Origin: a virus
DNA length: 31,221 bases
Virus record (IMG/VR): IMGVR_UViG_3300022223_000286
Location: 1-31,221 of that record
Reading direction: 5' to 3' (one strand)
The notes under the pieces were generated by a model that ran no database searches, was not told where the DNA came from, and saw only the letters and a list, made by a program, of their open reading frames with translations. This document shows, piece after piece, positions 7,357-15,803 of this stretch; the first letter of the stretch is position 1, and each line of letters opens with the position of its first letter. A program made the translations under genes and the position numbers.

Positions 7357-7877
7357 TGGCGTTTAACTGGAAAGAATTACTCGGCGCCGTTGCGCCAACA
7401 CTCGGCGCCTCGCTCGGCGGGCCCGTCGGCGCGCTTGCCGGCAAGTTAATCGCGCAAGTTGCCACCGGCGACGAAAACGCCGACGAGAAACAGGTCGAGC
7501 AAGCGCTTAAACATGCGTCGCCCGAATTGCTGGCAGGACTCAAAAAAGCCGACCAAGATTTTAAAAAACGCATGGCCGAGCTCGACATTGATCTCGAGCG
7601 TATTAATGCCGGCGATCGTGACTCAGCGCGCGCGATGCAAAAAGAAAACAAAAGCCGCATCGTGCCGGTTTTGGCGACGCTGACGGTAACGGGATTTTTT
7701 GTTGTTGTATTCTGGATCCTAAACGGCAAGATCAGCGCCGACTCGACGCTCGCCGGTTTTGTACTCGGCCAGGTATCCGCCAAGGCCGAGCAGGTCTATA
7801 ACTTCTTTTTCGGATCCAGCGCCGGCAGCAAACAAAAAACCGACGCGCTCGCAAAATTGAACAATGCAAAAACTTAA
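7356..7877 (+). CDS. 3TM-type holin
   Basis: The 173-aa protein matches the 3TM holin family (GTA_holin_3TM type). It has a Gly/Ala-rich N-terminal amphipathic segment (about residues 8-33, LGAVAPTLGASLGGPVGAL), a polar helical middle with conserved SPELLAGLKKADQDFKKRMAE and GDRDSARAM, then hydrophobic segments near residues 103-123 (IVPVLATLTVTGFFVVVFWIL) and 130-150. It would form the membrane lesion releasing the endolysin. Its 3' end overlaps the start of R by 14 nt. With the protein at 6494 also membrane-bound, the cassette may hold a holin plus a regulator. No Rz/Rz1 spanin pair was seen. Confidence 0.82.
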   Translation: MAFNWKELLGAVAPTLGASLGGPVGALAGKLIAQVATGDENADEKQVEQALKHASPELLAGLKKADQDFKKRMAELDIDLERINAGDRDSARAMQKENKSRIVPVLATLTVTGFFVVVFWILNGKISADSTLAGFVLGQVSAKAEQVYNFFFGSSAGSKQKTDALAKLNNAKT

Positions 7878-8325
7878 ATCGCTCCGCGAGCATATCCTCT
7901 CAATCCCTGGCGAGATCGAGCTCGATGCGGGCAACCTTATTACTCAGGCGCGCGCCGGATCCCTAATCTCTCTCGCCGACGGGACAAATAATCATTTTCG
8001 ATGGCAGTACCGCGCGACGATTATCATTACTGACTTTGTCGGCGACTTTGACAAGCTGAGCTTTTGGGTGTTGTCCTGGTTAAAACAAAACCAGCCGGAC
8101 CACAAACAAGAGGCCGGCCGTTTTGAGGCCGACATTATCGACGCGCACAAGAGCGACATAGAGCTCGAGCTTGATCTCGAGGAAACGGTCCAGGTAGAAC
8201 AAACCGTCGACGGGATCCGGTTAATTCATATCGGCGAGCCCAATGTCGAGCCGGTTATATTAAGCGCGGATCAGTGGTCGCTCTACATTGAGCCGGGAGA
8301 CGGCAGCCCCGTCGCGATCTGGTAG
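7864..8325 (+). CDS. R: Tail completion protein (P2 gpR)
   Basis: This 153-aa protein is needed to finish the tail and make it competent for head joining. The start MQKLKSLREHILSIPGEIEL, the central WQYRATIIITDFVGDFDKLS and the Trp-rich SFWVLSWLKQNQPDH are typical of gpR. It lies directly before S, as in P2. The ATG is inside the end of the holin gene, and the stop (TAG at 8323-8325) is two bases before the S start. Confidence 0.9.
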   Translation: MQKLKSLREHILSIPGEIELDAGNLITQARAGSLISLADGTNNHFRWQYRATIIITDFVGDFDKLSFWVLSWLKQNQPDHKQEAGRFEADIIDAHKSDIELELDLEETVQVEQTVDGIRLIHIGEPNVEPVILSADQWSLYIEPGDGSPVAIW

Positions 8326-8327
8326 GT

Positions 8328-8777
8328 ATGGACGCCGTCGACCAGTTAACGGCCTGGCTCTCGCCGACACTCGCCAGGCTCAAGCCCGCCGCCCGCGCGA
8401 AGCTATTGCGCCACATTGCGACCGGGATCCGGCGCCGAAACATGGACAGGATCCGCGCACAAAAATCGCCGGACGGCGCCAGCTGGCCGGCACGCAAACA
8501 ACGACCCGCCCGCCGCCACGGCATAAAGCAGAAAAAACAAATGTTTTTAAAGCTGCGCCAGGCGCGACACTTTCGAATTAACAAAACACCCGAAGGCCTG
8601 GCGATCGGTTTTTTTGGTCGAGTGGCGCGCATTGCTCGCGCACACCACGAGGGGCAATTTGATCGCGTATCACCCGACGGGCCGTTTTATCAATACCCCA
8701 GGCGCGAGCTAATCGGCTTTAGTGCCGACGATATGCGCTGGATCGAGCAAGCCGTCGCCCAGTTTCTAAGCGAGTAA
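8328..8777 (+). CDS. S: Tail completion protein (P2 gpS, virion morphogenesis)
   Basis: The product is the partner of gpR in tail completion (Phage_tail_S family, 149 aa). Typical features are an N-terminal helical part (QLTAWLSPTLARLKPAARAKLL), the basic block IRAQKSPDGASWPARKQR, and the C-terminal segment SPDGPFYQYPRRELIGFSAD with a helix DDMRWIEQAVAQFLSE. It is followed by a 52-bp gap before V. Confidence 0.9.
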   Translation: MDAVDQLTAWLSPTLARLKPAARAKLLRHIATGIRRRNMDRIRAQKSPDGASWPARKQRPARRHGIKQKKQMFLKLRQARHFRINKTPEGLAIGFFGRVARIARAHHEGQFDRVSPDGPFYQYPRRELIGFSADDMRWIEQAVAQFLSE

Positions 8778-8829
8778 ATCCACGCGTTACCGACCCGGCA
8801 AGCATCGGCCACGCCCGCGCTAAATCATA

Positions 8830-9453
8830 ATGCCAGGCATGAACGAGCCAAACACTCTCGAGCTACTCCAGCGAATCGAAAACATATTGCGCCCCGGCGT
8901 TATTGCTGAGGTCGATCATAATGCCGCGCGCGCACGCGTGAATTATGGCGAGAACCCGGACGGCACGCCGGCCGCCTCCGCCTGGCTGCCCTGGTTTGCT
9001 CGCGCCGGCAACGATTCGACATGGTTTCCGCCTGAAGTCGGCGAGCAGGTTTTTATATTATCGCCTGGCGGCGAGCTCGCGCTCGGCGTGATTTTGTGCG
9101 GCCTATATCAAGACGCCAAACCCGCGCCGAGCACCGGCGCCGACATTCGCCTCGTTAAATTTTCAGACGGAAGCTTTGTCGAGTACGATCGCGCCGCCCA
9201 CAAAATGACGGCAAGCATTACCGGCGGCGACCTGGTTGCCAATGCGACCGGCAATATCGTCGCCGATGCCGGCGGCAATATCGACGCCACCGCCGGCGCC
9301 GACATTAACGCCAGCGCGACCGGCGCCGTCAACGTCACCGGCGCACAAATAAACCTGAATAACGGATCGCCGGTCGTGACTTGCGGGAATATTTGCGCAT
9401 TTCTCGGCACCAATCACCCGCACGGATCCGCAACCGTTAACGCCGAGGCTTAA
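8830..9453 (+). CDS. V: Baseplate central spike (P2 gpV)
   Basis: This is the trimeric membrane-piercing spike at the tip of the tail tube. The N-terminal OB-fold (about residues 15-100) has RPGVIAEVDHNAARARVNYG, SAWLPWFARAGNDSTWFPP and GEQVFILSPGGELALGV. A beta-helix region follows, with Gly/Asn/Ala repeats such as ATGNIVADAGGNIDATAG. The apex carries the HxH motif (NHPHGS), which in P2 gpV binds an iron ion through six histidines of the trimer. At 207 aa the length fits. Two start codons are possible, 8830 or 8839 (MNEPNTLELL), and neither has a strong ribosome-binding site. The preceding 52-bp gap (8778-8829) is where P2 has its PV promoter, but I see no clear motif there. Confidence 0.92.
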   Translation: MPGMNEPNTLELLQRIENILRPGVIAEVDHNAARARVNYGENPDGTPAASAWLPWFARAGNDSTWFPPEVGEQVFILSPGGELALGVILCGLYQDAKPAPSTGADIRLVKFSDGSFVEYDRAAHKMTASITGGDLVANATGNIVADAGGNIDATAGADINASATGAVNVTGAQINLNNGSPVVTCGNICAFLGTNHPHGSATVNAEA

Positions 9454-9455
9454 TT

Positions 9456-9659
9456 ATGGCAATGAATCACGCCACGCTAACCGCCGAGATCCTCGCCGCC
9501 CTCAATGGCGCCGGCTTTAACACAGCAAACCCTTATTCCAGGCTCGACGACTTTGTCGCGATTGTTGTCGAAAAAACAATCGCGCACATACAGACAACGG
9601 CCGAGATCCAGACCACGGCGGGCGCGCCGGACGGCGAGCATACGGGAATTATTACTTAA
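9456..9659 (+). CDS. Small protein between V and W, function unknown
   Basis: This 67-aa ORF is tightly packed between the spike and gpW genes, with its TAA overlapping the W start (TAATG). It is small, mostly helical by composition (HATLTAEILAALNGAGF, DFVAIVVEKTIAHIQTTAEI), and ends GAPDGEHTGIIT. Hydrophobicity is too low for a membrane segment. I recognise no family. The position suggests a baseplate or spike-associated role, but this is inference only. Confidence 0.7.
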   Translation: MAMNHATLTAEILAALNGAGFNTANPYSRLDDFVAIVVEKTIAHIQTTAEIQTTAGAPDGEHTGIIT

Positions 9660-10018
9660 TGAAAGGCATGAACGAACACACCGGCCGCGCGGTATCCGGT
9701 CTCGATCACTTGAGGCAATCGATAAAGCGATTATTTTCGACGCCGATCCGCTCGCGGGTTATGCGTCGCGATTACGGCGCCAATATTTTCGGCTTGATCG
9801 ATCATCCAGGCAACGAGCTCGGCCTTGCCAAAATGCGCGCCGCCGGAATTATCGCGCTTGTCCGGCACGAGCAACGCATTATCCCGACGCGCTTGCAGAT
9901 CTACGCCGGCGACGAGCCCGGCCGATTTGTTGCGGATCTGGCCGGCGTCGCGGTATCCGGAATCGATGAAATTGCACCAGGCGAGTCGATTGCCTTGCAA
10001 GTGTCGTTTGAGGTGTAG
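9659..10018 (+). CDS. W: Baseplate wedge protein (P2 gpW, T4 gp25-like)
   Basis: The 119-aa product is a gp25-like baseplate wedge component. The sequence LDHLRQSIKRLFSTPIRSRVMRRDYGA and the following IFGLIDHPGN are diagnostic; the RRDYG motif is conserved in the family (gpW_gp25). The C-terminus is the expected beta structure (EIAPGESIALQVSFEV). The start overlaps the upstream stop; a second ATG at 9668 is possible. The gene order V-(small)-W-J-I-H is that of P2. Confidence 0.93.
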   Translation: MKGMNEHTGRAVSGLDHLRQSIKRLFSTPIRSRVMRRDYGANIFGLIDHPGNELGLAKMRAAGIIALVRHEQRIIPTRLQIYAGDEPGRFVADLAGVAVSGIDEIAPGESIALQVSFEV

Positions 10019-10020
10019 CC

Positions 10021-10926
10021 ATGCCCATAGATTACCAAGCGCTCGCGCCCGCCCCTGTTATCGCCGAGATCGATTATCAGACCGAGCTCGATCAGATGAA
10101 AGCCGAGCTCGTTACAAAAGACGGCACACTCGCCGAGGTCCTGGACAATCCCGCCGAACCGCTAACCATGTTGTTAGAGGTTGCGGCATATCGACTCATG
10201 ATTAAAAGCCAGGAGCTTAACGACCGCGCCCAGGGCTTGTTATTGGCCTATGCCACCGGCGCGGATCTCGATCATATTGGAATTACTTATTTTCGCACCC
10301 AGCGCCTTGTAATTGATGCCGGCGACCCGCTCGCCGTGCCGCCGGCCGGGCCAACCTATGAGACCGACGACGATTATCGCGCACGCTGCGCCATTGCTGA
10401 GGACGCGTTTAGTACGGCCGGACCGAGGGCAGCGTATGTTTATTTTGCAAAGTCGGCGAGCGGCGAGGTTAAAGACGTCGGCGCCATATCGCCGAGCCCG
10501 TCAAATGTTACCGTCGCCGTTTTATCTCACACCGGCGACGGCACCGCCTCTAGCGCTTTATTGCAAGCCGTAACCGATGCGCTCGACGATTCTCGCCGGC
10601 CGATGACTGACAATTTAACAATACAATCGGCAACGATAAAAAGTTACACAATCAACGCCACAATAAAAACCTATCCGGGATACAACCGCGAAGTCGTGCG
10701 CCAGGCCTCCGAGGCTGCCGGCGTTGCGTTTGGCAGCAATAACCACAAGCTCGGGCTCGACATTGTGCTCGTCCAGCTCACAAAAGCGCTCGCCGTGCCT
10801 GGCGTGATGGATATCACGCTAAACAACACGATCGCCGGCGACATAGTGTCGAACATTGTTAACAACGACACCGAAGCGGCCTATTGCGCCGGCGTTACTG
10901 TCGCGCTCGGGGCGGTCGATGAATAA
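10021..10926 (+). CDS. J: Baseplate assembly protein (P2 gpJ)
   Basis: This 301-aa protein is a gpJ/T4 gp6-like ring component at the edge of the baseplate. Characteristic segments are LDNPAEPLTMLLEVAAYRLM, AQGLLLAYATGADLDHIG, ETDDDYRARCAIAEDAFSTAGP and AYVYFAKSASGEVKDVG. Its final codons overlap the start of I, indicating translational coupling. Confidence 0.93.
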   Translation: MPIDYQALAPAPVIAEIDYQTELDQMKAELVTKDGTLAEVLDNPAEPLTMLLEVAAYRLMIKSQELNDRAQGLLLAYATGADLDHIGITYFRTQRLVIDAGDPLAVPPAGPTYETDDDYRARCAIAEDAFSTAGPRAAYVYFAKSASGEVKDVGAISPSPSNVTVAVLSHTGDGTASSALLQAVTDALDDSRRPMTDNLTIQSATIKSYTINATIKTYPGYNREVVRQASEAAGVAFGSNNHKLGLDIVLVQLTKALAVPGVMDITLNNTIAGDIVSNIVNNDTEAAYCAGVTVALGAVDE

Positions 10927-11452
10927 GCTCACGCCGCCCAACGCGACCGCGCTCGAGAACAATGTCGACGAGACTTTGTCTCGTATCGGCAATATTAATC
11001 TAACCAATGTTGGCAAGCTCTGGAATCCGGATACATGCCCCGAGCCATTGCTCCCGTTTTTAGCCTGGGCCGAGTCCGTGCCGGAATGGTCTAGCGACTG
11101 GCCGATCGCCGTCCAGCGCGCCGCGATTAAAGTCCGGCGCAAAGTCCGGCGCACCCGCGGCACAAAAAAAGCCGTCGTCGATTCGATTAACGCGTTTGGC
11201 GGAGCCGTTGTCATTGCTGAGTGGTTTGAGCAGTCACCGCCCGGCGACCCGCGGACGTTTAACGTAATACTTGCGGCCAACGACAGTTACGTCGACGAAG
11301 GCTTGCAGGACGCAATGAAAAACACCATCGACGAAGTGAAACCGCTCAGCGCGCACTATGTTCTCGGCGTCGGCTTGTCTGCCGTCGCAGCGGTCGGCGT
11401 CACCGGCGGCGCGCTTGCGGTTAATTATGCGCGTATAGAGCTAGAGGGATAA
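10919..11452 (+). CDS. I: Tail/baseplate protein (P2 gpI)
   Basis: The product (177 aa from the chosen start) is gpI, a baseplate protein linking the wedge to the tail fibre. The start MNKLTPPNATALENNVDETL and the block LWNPDTCPEPLLPFLAWAES followed by VPEWSSDWP are diagnostic. RTRGTKKAVVDSINAFGG is also conserved. I take the ATG at 10919, which overlaps the J stop. An upstream in-frame start at 10856 would add residues that merely shadow J. Confidence 0.93.
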   Translation: MNKLTPPNATALENNVDETLSRIGNINLTNVGKLWNPDTCPEPLLPFLAWAESVPEWSSDWPIAVQRAAIKVRRKVRRTRGTKKAVVDSINAFGGAVVIAEWFEQSPPGDPRTFNVILAANDSYVDEGLQDAMKNTIDEVKPLSAHYVLGVGLSAVAAVGVTGGALAVNYARIELEG

Positions 11453-11456
11453 TACT

Positions 11457-13229
11457 ATGCCAGCCTTGCAACTGATAATCACCGACGCCGGCCGCGGCGC
11501 GATTGCTGACGAAACGGCAAGCGCGACGCTGCCGGTAACCATTACCGAGGCCGCGCTCGGCTCCGGGAAGTGGTCACCCGACGCAACCGCGACCGCTCTC
11601 GCCGCGGAGATCAAGCGCATAAGCGCGACCGATATCGGCGCGATCGCCATTGCCGATGATGCGTTTCACGTTACCATCACCGACACGAGCGCCGATATCT
11701 ACTCGCTTGGCGAGATCGGGTTATACACCGACACAGGAATTTTATTTGCTATTTATTCCAGCCCGGCCGGCATTACTGACAAGGCCACGAGCGCCTGGCT
11801 TATGCTTGCCGCCGACGTTGTCTTTACGTCAGTAACGCCGGGATCGATCACCATTACCGGCGCCGGCTTTGTTAACCCGCCAGCGACCGAAACCGTCGCC
11901 GGCGTGCTCAGTCTTGCCACGACTGCCGAGGCCGTTGCCGGCGCGCTAACAAATAAAGGCGTTACACCGGCGACACTGGCAGCGGTGCTGGCCTTTTTTG
12001 GCAAACTGGCCAGCGCTAACACATGGACCGGGGAAAACATATTCAATGGCGGCATAACCGTTGATGGCGTGGCGCAAGACATCAGGCAAGATGAAGGCAG
12101 GTACGGCACCGCCGCCTTTAGAATTCAGCCAAAGTCCGGCAATAATAACGGGGTGCTGACCGCGATGCCAAGCGGGTCCGCTACTGCGTCACTTTTTGGC
12201 TTATACAATAGCTCAGACCCGGTGAATACTTCGCGCCTGAATATCAGCCTGACTGGCAACGTGTTTGACATCAATGCCGCTACGTTTGGAACGGGCACGC
12301 CAATCACCAGCTTTAACCTTCAGGGCAGCAAAATCTGGACTGCTGGCAATGATGGCGCAGGCTCCGGCCTTGATGCCGACTTGCTGGATGGCGTACAGGG
12401 CGCAGGCTATGTAAGAACAGATGGCAGCAACGCCATTTCCGGGACGCTGCGCATAGAATCAAATGCGCCGGTTTTTTCCTTTAAAGAGCTAGATGCCTTG
12501 TTGGATAATAAATATTGGCGCTTTGTTGCTGATGGCTCTAATTTTACGCTGCGCGCCTATAATGACGCATTGTCCTCGTATGGCGTCGCGTTCTCTATAT
12601 CCAGAACGGGTACCACAGTAAATTCCCTCAATGTTCAGGCCACATACTTAAATCACAATGGGGATAAGGTCTGGACCGCTGGCAACGATGGCGCAGGCTC
12701 CGGCCTCGATGCCGACACCTGGCAAGGATTCAGCCCTTCACAATTTTTGCGCGCCGACGCAGGCGACACCAAAACAGCCGGAAACTTGAATTTTGCTGAC
12801 GGGGTTTTAGCTGTTTTTGGTGCAAGCAATGATTTAAAGATTCAACATAACGGCGTCCATTCATATATACAGAAAGGCGGAATAGGCCATTTCTATATTG
12901 ATGCAACACTAGCAACAAACAATATTTATCTTCGCGGACAACAAGACGGGGTAGGCCTGCAACAAGCCGTTGATGTTATATCGGGGTCCAGCGTCTATGC
13001 AAACTTGCGGCATAACAATCAAATCAAACTCCAGACTAAATCAACCGGCGTGGCTGTCACTGGCACGCTTGAGGCTGGCAACGTAACGATTTCCGGCAAT
13101 CAAGTCTGGCACGCTGGCAATGATGGCGACGGCTCCGGCCTCGATGCCGACAAACTGAACGGGCGCAAGATCAGCGTCCAAGCGACGGAACCAGTTGGCG
13201 CAACTGCCGGCGACTTGTGGGTATGGTGA
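11457..13229 (+). CDS. H: Tail fibre protein (P2 gpH-type, tail-collar fibre N-terminus)
   Basis: This is the tail fibre, which binds the host receptor. Residues about 1-175 match the tail-collar fibre domain (DUF3751), starting MPALQLIITDAGRGAIADET and including SLGEIGLYTDTGILFAIYSS. This part keeps the phage's GC-rich codon style. From roughly 12000 to 13100 the codon use changes (more GAT, GCT, AAT, lower GC), which marks a horizontally acquired receptor-binding tip. That part carries three copies of a 16-residue unit, xWxAGNDGxGSGLDAD (12333-12380, 12669-12716, 13104-13151). The C-terminus ends SVQATEPVGATAGDLWVW, a common fibre ending. At 590 aa it is a medium-length fibre. Confidence 0.9.
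   Translation: MPALQLIITDAGRGAIADETASATLPVTITEAALGSGKWSPDATATALAAEIKRISATDIGAIAIADDAFHVTITDTSADIYSLGEIGLYTDTGILFAIYSSPAGITDKATSAWLMLAADVVFTSVTPGSITITGAGFVNPPATETVAGVLSLATTAEAVAGALTNKGVTPATLAAVLAFFGKLASANTWTGENIFNGGITVDGVAQDIRQDEGRYGTAAFRIQPKSGNNNGVLTAMPSGSATASLFGLYNSSDPVNTSRLNISLTGNVFDINAATFGTGTPITSFNLQGSKIWTAGNDGAGSGLDADLLDGVQGAGYVRTDGSNAISGTLRIESNAPVFSFKELDALLDNKYWRFVADGSNFTLRAYNDALSSYGVAFSISRTGTTVNSLNVQATYLNHNGDKVWTAGNDGAGSGLDADTWQGFSPSQFLRADAGDTKTAGNLNFADGVLAVFGASNDLKIQHNGVHSYIQKGGIGHFYIDATLATNNIYLRGQQDGVGLQQAVDVISGSSVYANLRHNNQIKLQTKSTGVAVTGTLEAGNVTISGNQVWHAGNDGDGSGLDADKLNGRKISVQATEPVGATAGDLWVW
12333..13151 (+). repeat. Three spaced copies of a 48-bp unit in the fibre gene
   Basis: Units lie at 12333-12380, 12669-12716 and 13104-13151, all in frame, encoding (I/V)W(T/H)AGNDG(A/D)GSGLDAD. 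They are nearly identical at the DNA level, differing at a few third positions. Spacing is 336 and 435 bp, so each unit punctuates one fibre segment. Such units are typical joints between shaft repeats and allow homologous exchange of fibre modules. Confidence 0.9.
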
Positions 13230-13232
13230 CGC

Positions 13233-13757
13233 ATGTTTGGGCGACATAACGGCACAGCGTTTCAAAGCGCGCAAACACTCAAGCGCCACGACGGCGCGGG
13301 GTTTGTTGATGTTAATTACGTCGGCCGACACGACGGCGCCGGGTTTAAACAAGCCTGGCCCGTTGTCGCCGTGGCGGATACCTCGGCAAATGGGTACTCG
13401 CTCGCCGCCGGCACGGCATACGCCGAGATCGGCTTGTTGGCCGACGGCCGCATATATAGAAACGCCCAGGGCGTGATTACTTACCCCGGCAACTGGATCG
13501 ATCCCGTTACGCGCGCCAGCGGCACTTATTCAGTCTATGGCGCGATACGCGGCGGCACGCATGAGGTCATCACCGGGCCGATTAACTCATGGCACGCCCT
13601 GAGCGCCTCGGCAGTCTGGCGAATAGCAACCGCCGGCCCAGGCTTAACGGACATTACATCGATTATCGATATCCAGATTCGCAACAACACGACACTCGAG
13701 ATCCTGGATACCGCCGCGCTGACAATCCGCGCCACTTTTGATCCGAACACGGGCTAG
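13233..13757 (+). CDS. Fibre-associated protein in the place of P2 gpG
   Basis: This 174-aa protein follows the fibre gene by three bases. Its N-terminus has a repeated motif: RHNGTAF (residues 4-10), RHDGAGF (about 23-29) and RHDGAGF (about 37-43). The rest is beta-rich (YAEIGLLADGRIYRNAQG, TYSVYGAIRGGTHEVITG, LEILDTAALTIRATFDPN). It is not similar to the gpG/Tfa fibre chaperones I know. Position suggests a fibre tip, a fibre assembly protein, or a separate adhesin. The GC-rich codon style matches the phage backbone rather than the fibre tip. Confidence 0.75.
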   Translation: MFGRHNGTAFQSAQTLKRHDGAGFVDVNYVGRHDGAGFKQAWPVVAVADTSANGYSLAAGTAYAEIGLLADGRIYRNAQGVITYPGNWIDPVTRASGTYSVYGAIRGGTHEVITGPINSWHALSASAVWRIATAGPGLTDITSIIDIQIRNNTTLEILDTAALTIRATFDPNTG

Positions 13758-13769
13758 ACCGGCCGGTAA

Positions 13770-13859
13770 ATGCGCGAGTTACCTCGCCGGCGCGTTGCGG
13801 CGATCCGCAAACTGCCCGAGGCTTGGGAGCAATTACACGCACACATCAAGGAGCGCTAG
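13770..13859 (+). CDS. Possible 29-aa basic peptide upstream of the sheath gene
   Basis: This short ORF, MRELPRRRVAAIRKLPEAWE followed by QLHAHIKER, fills the otherwise empty 104-bp gap between the fibre-associated gene and FI. It is Arg-rich and helical. No ribosome-binding site is evident before its ATG, but its last codons (AAGGAG at 13848-13853) form the ribosome-binding site of FI, so its translation could couple to or tune the sheath gene. It might also be a non-coding leader. Confidence is low because of the size. Confidence 0.4.
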   Translation: MRELPRRRVAAIRKLPEAWEQLHAHIKER

Positions 13860-13861
13860 TC

Positions 13862-15250
13862 ATGCCCGGCTATCATCACGGCGTAAGAACGATTGAGAAC
13901 ACCGAGGGCGCCCGCCCGATTCGCACTGTTAACTCCGGCGTTATTGGCGTCGTTATTACTGCGCCGAAAGGCCCGGTTAACACGCCGGTTTTGATTGCCG
14001 GCGACCGCACCAAGGCGGCGGCAACGTTCGGCAAGGGCATCGGCACCGCCGGCCAGGTATTCGACGCCATTTTTAAACAAATCGGCGCGATGATTGTTGC
14101 CGTTAACGTGCTGGATCCAGCCACGCATAAAACCGCGGTCGCCGCCGCCGAGTACACGTTCGACGCCGTGACCAACTCGCTCGAAGTGGTCGACGACTAT
14201 ATTTATAACGTCGTCGTAAAATCAGCCGATAACGTGACAACCTACATCGCCGGCACCGACTACACCGTCGACAGCGATACCGGCGTTATTACCCGCGTTG
14301 ACTCCGGCGCCATTGGCGCCGGCGCGGCGGTAAATGTTAACTATGACATCCCCGACGCGGCGGCCGTGACCGACGCCGATGTTATTGGCGAGGTCCGCGT
14401 TGCGGACGGCGCTCATACTGGACTGCAAGCGCTACTGACCGCCAAGGCCTCGCTCGGAATCAAGCCGCGCATCCTCGGCGCGCCCGGCCTGGATAGTCAG
14501 ATCGTCGCGACCGAGATCGTCGCTATTGCCGACCAGTTACGCGCCTCGGCCTATGCTTACGCCGCCGGCGCCGCGACCTCGGCCGCGGCGGTTACTTACC
14601 GCAACAACTTCGACTCGCGCCGTCTTATGGTGATCTGGCCGGACTGGGTCGGGCTTAATGCCGACACTGGCGTCGAGTCGAATCTGTATTCCGTTGCGTT
14701 TGCCCTGGGCGTTCGCGCCAAGATAGACAATGTGCTCGGCTGGCATAAGGTTATCTCGAACGTTCCGGTTAATGGTATTACCGGGATCTCGGCCGACGTT
14801 CCCTGGGATCTGCAGGATCCGAACACGATCGCCGGTTACCTCAACGCCAACGAGGTAACGACGTTAATCAATCAAAGCGGCTTCCGGTTTTGGGGCTCGC
14901 GCACATGCTCGAGCGATCCGCTCTATGCTTTCGAATCCGCCGCCCGTACCGCGGACATTCTCGCCGACACCATTGCCGACGCGCACTTGTGGGCAATCGA
15001 CAAGCCGATCTCGAAAACGCTTATTAAAGATATTGTCGAGGGCGTTAATGCGAAGTTTCGCGAGCTGAAAGCCGGCGGCTATATTGTCGACGCGTTTGCC
15101 TGGCTGGATCCGGAAAAGAACACCGACGCCACGCTCGCGGCCGGCAATATAATCATAAGTTATGATTATACGCCGGTCCCGCCGCTCGAGGCGCTGGACT
15201 TTTACCAGACCATAACGACCGATTACCTCGCGCAACTGCGCGCCGCCTAA
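13862..15250 (+). CDS. FI: Contractile tail sheath (P2 gpFI)
   Basis: The product (462 aa) is the tail sheath that contracts on infection. The start MPGYHHGVRTIENTEGARPI and the block VNSGVIGVVITAPKGPVNTP are typical. The C-terminal core has WGSRTCSSDPLYAFESAART, KPISKTLIKDIVEGVNAKF and the final TITTDYLAQL, which are the conserved sheath interface segments. I use the ATG at 13862 because AAGGAG lies 8 bases upstream; an upstream TTG (13823) is out of place. FII follows directly. Confidence 0.95.
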   Translation: MPGYHHGVRTIENTEGARPIRTVNSGVIGVVITAPKGPVNTPVLIAGDRTKAAATFGKGIGTAGQVFDAIFKQIGAMIVAVNVLDPATHKTAVAAAEYTFDAVTNSLEVVDDYIYNVVVKSADNVTTYIAGTDYTVDSDTGVITRVDSGAIGAGAAVNVNYDIPDAAAVTDADVIGEVRVADGAHTGLQALLTAKASLGIKPRILGAPGLDSQIVATEIVAIADQLRASAYAYAAGAATSAAAVTYRNNFDSRRLMVIWPDWVGLNADTGVESNLYSVAFALGVRAKIDNVLGWHKVISNVPVNGITGISADVPWDLQDPNTIAGYLNANEVTTLINQSGFRFWGSRTCSSDPLYAFESAARTADILADTIADAHLWAIDKPISKTLIKDIVEGVNAKFRELKAGGYIVDAFAWLDPEKNTDATLAAGNIIISYDYTPVPPLEALDFYQTITTDYLAQLRAA

Positions 15251-15265
15251 ACTGGAGGTTTATCA

Positions 15266-15778
15266 ATGGCACTTCCAAAGAAAGTTAAAAACTTTAATTT
15301 TTTCGTTGATGGCGAAGGCTACGCCGGCCGCGTGGCCGAGCTGACGCTCCCGAAGCTGGCGCGCAAGGTCGAGGAGTTTCGCGCCGGCGGCATGTCCGGC
15401 CCTGTTGACGTTGATATGGGGCAAGAGAAACTCGAGGCCGAGGCAACGTTCGCCGAGCACGCCGAGACCGTGCTTAAACAATACGGCGCCCCGGGCGTTG
15501 ATGCGATCGGTATGCGCTTTCTCGGCTATGCCGAGAGCGACACCGCCGGCGCCAGTCATAACGCGATCGAGATTGTTATGCGCGGCCGCGTGAAAGAGCT
15601 CGACTTTGGCAGCAACAAGCCCGGCGACGACACGGCATTTAAGGCGAGTTTTAGCCTGTCATATTTCAAATACACACTAAACGGCGCCGACCTGGTCGAG
15701 ATCGATGTAATTAACATGATCGAAAAAGTTAACGGCGTCGACCGGCTGCAAGAGCAGCGCGACGCGCTGGGCGTTTAA
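15266..15778 (+). CDS. FII: Tail tube protein (P2 gpFII)
   Basis: This 170-aa protein polymerises into the inner tail tube. Diagnostic segments are MALPKKVKNFNFFVDGEGYA, AELTLPKLARKVEEFRAGG, and MSGPVDVDMGQEKLEAEATF. The C-terminus contains FSLSYFKYTLNGADLVEIDV and NMIEKVNGVDRLQEQRDALG. A GGAGG ribosome-binding site precedes the ATG. It forms the sheath-tube pair with FI, exactly as in P2. Confidence 0.95.
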   Translation: MALPKKVKNFNFFVDGEGYAGRVAELTLPKLARKVEEFRAGGMSGPVDVDMGQEKLEAEATFAEHAETVLKQYGAPGVDAIGMRFLGYAESDTAGASHNAIEIVMRGRVKELDFGSNKPGDDTAFKASFSLSYFKYTLNGADLVEIDVINMIEKVNGVDRLQEQRDALGV

Positions 15779-15803
15779 CTCTCTATTTTTTTGAGGTGCA
15801 ACA

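Noticed and set aside
13823-15250. TTG start for the sheath protein
   Set aside because: The ATG at 13862 has AAGGAG at ideal spacing and the family-like start MPGYHHG.
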